From: JBFFXF01 sp041569895
GTDB lineage: Bacteria; Planctomycetota; UBA8108; JACQVS01
DNA length: 31,225 nucleotides
Assembly (NCBI GenBank): GCA_041569895.1
Contig: JBFFXF010000058.1
Location: 1 to 31,225 of the forward strand
Reading direction: 5' to 3'
This document shows positions 27,001 to 31,225 of the stretch, in pieces. Position numbers and translations under genes: made by a program. Under the pieces are notes generated by a model. It saw nothing but the letters and a program-made list of their open reading frames with translations. It was not told the origin of the DNA and searched no databases. Position 1 is the first letter of the stretch. Every line of letters begins with the position of its first letter.

Positions 27001-27121
27001 CGATGACGCCGACGAGCGTCGATCGGGCGATCCGCGAGCCGATCGGTCGCGGCAGATCGTCTTCCGGGACGTCGCAGGGACTGCCCGGTCTGGACGGAAG
27101 TCCGTCCTTCGGGAGGATCAT
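24071..27121 (-). CDS. Membrane-anchored Hanks-type pseudokinase with C-terminal HEAT repeats
   Basis: 1016 residues. Residues ~30-305 are a serine/threonine-kinase fold with a glycine loop GVGRRGVV (41-48) and the ATP-binding Lys61. The catalytic HRDxKxxN block reads HGRIHPAN (171-178), so the catalytic Asp is Arg173 and the Lys is His175. The DFG motif is DFE (191-193). MAPEQ (223-227) is intact. The helix-C glutamate position also appears to be Arg. It is therefore probably inactive as a kinase and may only bind nucleotide or partners. An acidic linker follows, then one membrane helix (about 445-468). An extracytoplasmic half contains HEAT-like helical repeats (NPAVRLESIRMLRADAL, DPRVRSEAIDACADAGL, DARLRRATLEALARLGD). 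Ribosome site is weak. The next gene upstream, 72 bp away, encodes a secreted unknown protein. Confidence 0.85.
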   Translation of the reverse strand: MILPKDGLPSRPGSPCDVPEDDLPRPIGSRIARSTLVGVIGVGRRGVVYEAERDGRKLALKLLNPGERFDRRALGRLAQVRHPNVATVEQVGEDDGLEYCVRTYLRGDSLEALLDDMARGHSRLAHLSPLAPGGAGRGRGFYRHVATLFADVAEGLACAHGEGPDAPSVIHGRIHPANLIFSPSGRLVLCDFEGGPAIHDVPDRIRSVRSRSMAPGRERLEYMAPEQVDALRSGVPVPHDASTDVWALGAVLRGVVQGFVSAGGVETRSPGLDAVIARATSGDVRERYRSASELARDLDRLLDLESIEVVPRAFAHATKRAPAPSSAFRPEIDVELDARVPEIGGEVVDEVDPTIESAVDRAIDDRAIECAPDAPPIDSEREKLPAFAGFGAVSLAPGGDATEDDETLVATQRSLLLGDDAAFGDEDLDDAATSRAGRPARRFRVAAALAAALLVLLTGIGFRAVLVLRDRAAMYERELGVSLERSERLDRGVDRLEAALAAVSADDPVAAADAVWEARAFLGKRAELAPIETRLRDSGNDPLLAGLADSNPAVRLESIRMLRADALAGRRPEDVVEEIACRLWDEDPRVRSEAIDACADAGLFDVVLAVYPIDAPSASLELDVTTFVALYRALGDAAEAGHLGARESLGRFEVDALIALDAAVAGGAGDAVDVAPAIRVSTASAEEGTSFTRAWLEAWSRVDEDELLHGVDRIACLESWRELLPDVVAALERAGGDAALERLHRLLAEQVLVVGPRIVEALRRAGEIPVLLELLSEELPLALRKMALRESFLAAGPEELRRIAGVMRRHPDVEIRLEAFEGLAASRYFEEKPERLRDVLGDPALRSVALRHLEEHPQPEAVPALVRLLDSSSTDHRIWVVRALASTGDPGALQPIARQLFESDARLRRATLEALARLGDDRALPLAVGILGRGDPRVVVLARSLLALPRDRRREAPQILVVALQDLFDLIGPVGESLGIGELRRTICLASLGHDLTQLDRRIPERIRRIVERPRE

Positions 27122-27193
27122 TGCTTCTCTTCACGCCGCCGGGGGCGGCACTCTCTTCTTCTGCCCCCACGGTATTGCGAGAGCCGCTCGCGG

Positions 27194-28150
27194 TCAACCG
27201 GAAACCGGGGATTGCGCGTCGTCGGGTTTCGGAGCGGGCGAGGAGCCGCCGTCGATCTCCGCGATGATCTCCCGCAGCGGCTCCGGCAACGCGGCGCCCG
27301 ACGGAGGCAGCGTGAGCTCGAGCCGCACCGGATCGATCTCCTCCCAGCGCCGCCCGCTGTTGAGATCGATCTGGTCGCGACGGAACGGACCGAGGTACTG
27401 CTTCACTCGCGTGAGGAGCAACTCGACCCGTGTGCGCTTCGTATCACCCTTCGTCCTGGCGACGAGATCGAGCCGCGCGGGCTTCTTCTCGAGGGCGTAG
27501 ACGGGGATCGGCTTCGAGAGCCGCGGCTTGAATCCGGGCGGCACGCTGTTGTCCGGGTCGGGGGTGACGCGACGGCGGCTGGTCACGGTGTAGAATTTCT
27601 TGACGCGCACCTTGGCGAGCCGCAGGTTCTCCGGCTCGGCGACGAACGCGAGCCGCGCCGACTTGCCGTCGACGCGGAGCCCGATGACGCGACCGGGCAG
27701 CGACTCGCCGATGGTGAACAGCCTGCGGCGGGCGTCGCTCGCCCCCCACTCGGTGTTCTTCAGGAAGACCCGCACCATCGGTCGCCCGCGCAGGCTCTTC
27801 CACTCCCGGGACTCCCGCGAGAGCCGGTCGATGGCGTCGGAGTGCAGCCTCCCCTCCTTGCGGTGCTCGAGGTACGCCGAGCACACGCGGTGCGCGAAGG
27901 CGTCGGGCATCAGGGCGGCCGATACCTCCAGCCCGGTGCGGGTGGTCCGGTTGCGCGCCGTCTCGAGCTCGCGCAGATAGACCTCGAGACGCTTCAGCCG
28001 GCGTTCGTCCGACTTCAGCTCGCCGGCCTTCTCGGCGACCTCGGCGCTCTCGCCCTCCTCGCCGGCGCTCGTCGCCGGGGAGACGGCGAGGGTCAGCGCG
28101 AGCATTGCCAGCGCCGCCGTTCTCGATCCGCGGTCGATCGCGTTTCGCAT
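27194..28150 (-). CDS. Secreted protein of unknown function
   Basis: 318 residues from ATG 28150, fixed by the ribosome site AAGGAGGT (28154-28161). The frame is open for thousands of bases upstream, but that part is only an Arg-rich antisense shadow. A Sec signal peptide covers about 1-30 (MRNAIDRGSRTAALAMLALT..., cut likely after TSA). A charged coiled-coil-like helix follows (EKAGELKSDERRLKRLEVY). The rest is mixed alpha/beta with no motif I recognise (VRVFLKNTEWG, FTIGESLPGRVIGLRV, RVKKFYTVTSRR). The C-terminus is Pro/Ser-rich. It lies between phosphofructokinase and the pseudokinase on the same strand and could be a periplasmic partner of the pseudokinase HEAT domain; that is only a suggestion from position. 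Confidence 0.8.
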   Translation of the reverse strand: MRNAIDRGSRTAALAMLALTLAVSPATSAGEEGESAEVAEKAGELKSDERRLKRLEVYLRELETARNRTTRTGLEVSAALMPDAFAHRVCSAYLEHRKEGRLHSDAIDRLSRESREWKSLRGRPMVRVFLKNTEWGASDARRRLFTIGESLPGRVIGLRVDGKSARLAFVAEPENLRLAKVRVKKFYTVTSRRRVTPDPDNSVPPGFKPRLSKPIPVYALEKKPARLDLVARTKGDTKRTRVELLLTRVKQYLGPFRRDQIDLNSGRRWEEIDPVRLELTLPPSGAALPEPLREIIAEIDGGSSPAPKPDDAQSPVSG

Positions 28151-28153
28151 CGG

Positions 28154-28161
28154 ACCTCCTT
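28154..28161 (-). promoter_or_regulatory. Near-perfect ribosome binding site deciding the start of the secreted unknown protein
   Basis: AAGGAGGT on the minus strand, three bases before ATG 28150 (GGAGG core five away). It shows that the very long open frame further upstream is not the real gene. Confidence 0.75.
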
Positions 28162-28197
28162 CCTGCGGCGCTGCCGCCGCGTCCGGTATCGCGCCGA

Positions 28198-29484
28198 TCA
28201 GACGAGCACGCGCGGCTGGCCCGTCGACTCGAGGACGCCACGCCACAGCTTGCCGTCGAGACGCAGCTGCTGGCGCGGCCCGGTCACCAGGTGCAGCGGC
28301 ACGTGAACGAAGTTGTCGTTGTAGAAGCCGACCATCATCCGCGTGCGCCCGGTCATCGCGGCGTGCACGGCCGTGTGCGCGAGCTTGGCGCAGAAGACCG
28401 AGTCGTCGGCCGTCGCCGGGACACTCCGGATGAGATAGCTCGGGTCGATGTACTTCACGATGACGTCGATGCCGCGCCGCGGCATCGACAGCCGGATCGA
28501 GGCCACGAGGATCCTGCCGATGTCGTCCTCGCCGACCTCGTCGCGGAGCGTCTTCCCGGCCCCCTCGGCGACGACGATCACCGCGTGGCCACGCTGCTGC
28601 AGCCGCCGCTCGAGGTGCTGGAAGAGACCGCGCTCCCCGTCGAGCGCGAAGGGCGCCTCGGGCACGAGGCAGAAGTCGACATCCCCGCTCGCGATCGTCG
28701 CCGCGGCGGCGATGAAACCCGAATCGCGTCCCATCAGGCGCACCACCGCGACGCCGAACGGATGCGAACGCGCCTCGACATGTCCGGCGTTGATCGCTCT
28801 CGCCGCCTCCGCGACTGCAGTCTCGAAGCCGAAGCTCTTCCGGATCACCGGTATGTCGTTGTCGATCGTCTTGGGGATTCCGATGACGCCGATCGACTCG
28901 CCGCGCCGCGCGATGCCCTCGCAGAGCTCGCTGGCGCCGCGCATGGTGCCCTCGCCGCCGATGGCGAAGAGGACGCGCACGTCGCGCTCGAGGAGCGTGT
29001 CGATCATCTCGTCGACGTTCTGCTCGTCGCGTGACGTGCCGATCACCGTGCCGCCGTCGCGGTGTATGTCGCTGACGAGGTCCGACGTCAGCCGCACCGG
29101 CTCGAGGCCGTTGCGCGCGGCGAGACCGCGATAACCGTACCGGAAGCCGAGGACGTCCCGCAGGCCGTAGGAGCCCTCGAGCTGACGCACGAGGGCGCGG
29201 ATGACGTCGTTCAGTCCGGGGCAGAGGCCGCCGCACGTGACGATGCCCGCGGTGGTCTCGGCGGGGTCGTGAAAGATCCTCGTGCGCGGTCCGGCGAGCT
29301 CGAGGTGGAGGAGCGGCTTGCCGGCCTCGAGCCTCTCCTCGATGGCGGACCGGCGGACCTCGACCGCCACGCCCTCGTGGTCGTCGACGAAACCCACGTT
29401 CGAGAGCGGGGTGTCGCGACCGCACTCGCCGAGGCGCTCGATCTGCAGGTCGTCGGGTCCGATGTCGCGGTTGCCGAGTTTCAC
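28198..29484 (-). CDS. 6-phosphofructokinase, plant/TP0108-like group
   Basis: 428 residues from GTG 29484; the open frame continues to ATG 29652 but runs through a hexamer repeat and the promoter area. Signatures are GIVTCGGLCPGLNDVIRALV, the nucleotide loop IGGEGTMRGASEL, the catalytic GIPKTIDNDIPVI, LMGRDSGFIAAAA and VPEAPFALDGE. It phosphorylates fructose 6-phosphate to the 1,6-bisphosphate in glycolysis. Glycine after GGE (rather than Asp) points to ATP rather than pyrophosphate as donor. The usual Asp of GGDGT, which helps hold magnesium, is Glu here. It is first in the minus-strand series PFK, secreted unknown, pseudokinase, LspA, JmjC, but whether one transcript covers all is unclear. 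Confidence 0.9.
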   Translation of the reverse strand: MKLGNRDIGPDDLQIERLGECGRDTPLSNVGFVDDHEGVAVEVRRSAIEERLEAGKPLLHLELAGPRTRIFHDPAETTAGIVTCGGLCPGLNDVIRALVRQLEGSYGLRDVLGFRYGYRGLAARNGLEPVRLTSDLVSDIHRDGGTVIGTSRDEQNVDEMIDTLLERDVRVLFAIGGEGTMRGASELCEGIARRGESIGVIGIPKTIDNDIPVIRKSFGFETAVAEAARAINAGHVEARSHPFGVAVVRLMGRDSGFIAAAATIASGDVDFCLVPEAPFALDGERGLFQHLERRLQQRGHAVIVVAEGAGKTLRDEVGEDDIGRILVASIRLSMPRRGIDVIVKYIDPSYLIRSVPATADDSVFCAKLAHTAVHAAMTGRTRMMVGFYNDNFVHVPLHLVTGPRQQLRLDGKLWRGVLESTGQPRVLV

Positions 29485-29503
29485 GCCGATGTCTCGGGAT
29501 GCG

Positions 29504-29539
29504 TACCCGTTCCCGTACCCGTTCCCGTGCCCGTTCCCG
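29504..29539. repeat. Hexanucleotide array, six TNCCCG units (CGGGNA on the minus strand)
   Basis: Six contiguous units vary only at the second base (A, T, A, T, G, T on the plus strand). It is the reverse complement of the CGGGNA pattern at 18355-18414. It lies just upstream of the likely phosphofructokinase start. If the longer PFK frame were translated, the array would encode Gly-Asn/His/Tyr dipeptides. Confidence 0.88.
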
Positions 29540-29565
29540 CTTCCGGCGTTTCGGGAACGGATAAC

Positions 29566-29597
29566 GTGTACAGCTGCAGGCGGGGCCTTGTGTACAC
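29566..29597. promoter_or_regulatory. Two GTGTACA sites in the divergent PFK/oxidoreductase promoter region
   Basis: GTGTACA (29566-29572) and the palindrome GTGTACAC (29590-29597) start 24 bp apart. They lie ahead of ATG 29609 and opposite the phosphofructokinase gene. TACACT (29593-29598), a weak -10 for the oxidoreductase, overlaps the second site. This would fit a repressor operator; no regulator gene is nearby. Confidence 0.35.
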
Positions 29598-29608
29598 TCA
29601 TCGATGCT

Positions 29609-31192
29609 ATGCCATCCCCCGACGATGTGCACGACGGAATCATCCTCGGCACCGGTCACAACGCCCTGGTGTTGCAGGCGTACCTCGCCCGCTGCGGCCT
29701 GCGCACGCTGTCGCTGGATCGCGCAGCGGTGCCCGGCGGCGGGCTGGCGACCGTCGAGAACCCGCACCTGCCCGGTTTCCTGCACAACACGCACTCCTTC
29801 TTTCACCGGGCGATCACGTCGATGCCCTGGTTCGCCGACCTCGAGCTGACGCGGCACGGCGTGCGGTACATCGAGCCCGAGCTCAACGTCGCCATGCTCC
29901 TTCCCGACGGCCGTGTGTTGCAGTGGTGGACGGACATCGAGAGGACCGTGGCGTCCTTCGCCGAGGTGTCGCCCGTCGACGCCCGGGGGCTGCGGCGGTG
30001 GCACGACGACTTCCGGCCGATCGTCGAGCAGATCCTCGTGCCCGAGGCGCAGTCGCCCCCGGTCGATCCGGAGCAGCGGCGGGCGTCGCTCGAGCGCACC
30101 GCCGAGGGGCGGCTGCTGCTCGATGTCTCGGCGCTGTCTCCGCTCGAGTTCGTCGAGCGCGAGTTCGAGGACGACGCGGTGCGCGCCGGGCTGCTCTTCT
30201 TCAACGGGCTGCGCGAAGTCGACCTCCGCCTGCGCGGCTTCGGACACGCGATCCCGGCGCTGCTCGCAGCGCCGGGCAAGGCGCAGATGTGCGCCGGCGG
30301 TTCGGCGGCGCTGGTGCGAGGGCTGGTGGCCGACATCGAGGAGCACGGCGGCGAGGTGCGCTGCGGAGTCGAGATCGAGCGCATCGTCGTCGAGCGCGGC
30401 CGTGTCGCCGGCGTGGGGCTCGCGACCGGCGAGCTGCTTCGCTCGCGCGTCGTCGCCTCCGGCCTGAACCCCGGGCAGACGTTCGTCGACCTGCTCCCGG
30501 CGGACGTGGCGGGCGACCTGCGCGAGCGCGCGCGGCGCTTCCGCTACAACGTGCTGGCGCCGCTCTTCTCGCTCGACGTCGCGCTCGCCGAGGCGCCGCG
30601 CTACAGCGCCGCCGAGCGATATCCGGAGGTCGAGCGCGCGTTCATGGTGATCCTCGGGCTGTCGAGCACGCGACAGTTCGAGGAGATCGTCGCCGCCCAC
30701 GAGGCCGGTCGCGTTCCACGGTCGCGCGTCGCCGGGGGCGCGACGCCGACGCTCTTCGACCCATCACAGGCCCCGCCCGGCGCCCACGCCGCGTTCCTCT
30801 GGGAGAAGGTCCCCTTCCGGCTCGACGGCGATCCGCTCCGCTGGAACGACGAGCGCGCCGAGCACCAGCGGCGCCTTCTCGACCTCTGGCACGCGCACGC
30901 GCCCAACCTCGAGAGCGCCATCCTCGACAGCTTCTCGAGAACACCGCTCGAGACGGCCCGCGAGCTCCCCAACATGCAGGAAGGCGACCTCCTCGTCGGC
31001 TCCTTCGCGAACGACCAGATCGGCTTCAACCGACCGTTCCCCGGCGCGGGCCGCTACCGCACGCCGATCCCCGGCCTCTACCTCTGCGGCGGCTCGACGC
31101 ATCCGGGGGGCAACATCACGGGTTTGTGCGGGTACAACGCGGCGGGCGTGGTCGCGGGGGATCTGGGTGTGGGGATGTGGTGGAGGGAGTAG
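29609..31192 (+). CDS. FAD-dependent oxidoreductase, CrtI/PYROXD2-like (phytoene-desaturase superfamily)
   Basis: 527 residues from ATG 29609; the open frame upstream translates promoter and repeat DNA. The N-terminal dinucleotide fold is GIILGTGHNALVLQAYLARCG (about 10-30) with the ribose-binding acid Asp37. The C-terminal FAD closing motif is PIPGLYLCGGSTHPGGNITGLCGYNAA, typical of the PYROXD2/CrtI branch. In between are the usual substrate-domain pieces (GGSAALVRGLVADIEEHGGEVRCGVEIERIVVERGRV). No carotenoid, squalene or quinone synthesis genes are near, so a pigment role is not supported and the substrate is unknown. It is flanked on both sides by CGGGNA hexamer arrays. Confidence 0.88.
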   Translation: MPSPDDVHDGIILGTGHNALVLQAYLARCGLRTLSLDRAAVPGGGLATVENPHLPGFLHNTHSFFHRAITSMPWFADLELTRHGVRYIEPELNVAMLLPDGRVLQWWTDIERTVASFAEVSPVDARGLRRWHDDFRPIVEQILVPEAQSPPVDPEQRRASLERTAEGRLLLDVSALSPLEFVEREFEDDAVRAGLLFFNGLREVDLRLRGFGHAIPALLAAPGKAQMCAGGSAALVRGLVADIEEHGGEVRCGVEIERIVVERGRVAGVGLATGELLRSRVVASGLNPGQTFVDLLPADVAGDLRERARRFRYNVLAPLFSLDVALAEAPRYSAAERYPEVERAFMVILGLSSTRQFEEIVAAHEAGRVPRSRVAGGATPTLFDPSQAPPGAHAAFLWEKVPFRLDGDPLRWNDERAEHQRRLLDLWHAHAPNLESAILDSFSRTPLETARELPNMQEGDLLVGSFANDQIGFNRPFPGAGRYRTPIPGLYLCGGSTHPGGNITGLCGYNAAGVVAGDLGVGMWWRE

Positions 31193-31208
31193 AGCCCCTT
31201 CGTCCTCG

Positions 31209-31225
31209 TTCCCGTTCCCGTTCCC
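31209..31225. repeat. Hexanucleotide array TTCCCG (CGGGAA on the minus strand), cut by the window edge
   Basis: Two full TTCCCG units and five bases of a third run to the end of the window, 17 bp after the oxidoreductase stop. Same family as the arrays at 18355-18414 and 29504-29539; its full length is not visible. Confidence 0.8.

Noticed and set aside
29485..29652. Longer phosphofructokinase N-terminus from ATG 29652 or 29601
   Set aside because: It would translate the hexamer array into Gly-Asn/His/Tyr dipeptides and cover the divergent promoter; homologous sequence begins only after GTG 29484. Not fully excluded.
28151..30700. Upstream extension of the secreted-protein frame to over 1100 codons
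   Set aside because: It crosses phosphofructokinase and the oxidoreductase as an Arg-rich shadow. A near-perfect ribosome site and a signal peptide fix the start at 28150.

Overview
The window is G+C-rich bacterial DNA, almost fully coding, with many GTG starts and 4-base stop/start overlaps. A Planctomycetota or a related PVC-type bacterium fits best. The reasons are the MoxR/DUF58/BatA-type von Willebrand (VWA) cluster, a secreted 3-keto-disaccharide hydrolase (DUF1080), a membrane-anchored Hanks-type kinase-like protein with HEAT repeats, and a long-type GyrB. This assignment is inference; no rRNA or tRNA was seen.

Layout. (1) Positions 1-5048, minus strand: an operon of MoxR ATPase, DUF58 protein and BatA-like VWA membrane protein, then a second VWA membrane protein. 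The second one changes in frame, about 240 bp from the left edge, into a tyrosine-recombinase (integrase) core-binding segment. (2) 5049-5653: a gene-free divergent control region with a TATAAT promoter and a long dnaN leader. (3) 5654-16075, plus strand: a replication/topology/repair operon, dnaN, dciA (DUF721), gyrB, gyrA, XPB-type helicase and an XPB N-terminal-domain partner, ending at a probable intrinsic terminator. (4) 16383-18196, plus: an unrecognised conserved-looking protein coupled to a TolB-like beta-propeller lipoprotein. (5) 18197-18442: convergent intergenic DNA filled with hexanucleotide repeat arrays. (6) 18443-21344: a TPR/SPOR lipoprotein (minus) divergent from an orphan hydantoinase-A/oxoprolinase (plus). 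(7) 21350-29484, minus: DUF1080 protein, JmjC/cupin oxygenase, LspA, a large TM/HEAT pseudokinase, a secreted unknown and a 6-phosphofructokinase. (8) 29609-31192, plus: a CrtI/PYROXD2-like FAD oxidoreductase flanked by hexamer arrays.

How the genes fit together. The central operon joins the sliding clamp, the helicase loader/operator DciA, both gyrase subunits and a two-gene XPB module, so the XPB pair is probably co-expressed with the replication machinery. LspA would mature the lipoproteins made here (TolB-like and SPOR proteins). The MoxR/DUF58/VWA genes form one chaperone-like AAA+/VWA membrane module.

The points most worth a second look are the VWA-integrase fusion, the XPB pair inside the gyrase operon, the pseudokinase, a roughly 141-bp palindromic element at 22267-22407, the single-position-variable hexamer arrays (CGGGNA), and a GyrA quinolone pocket lacking both key residues.
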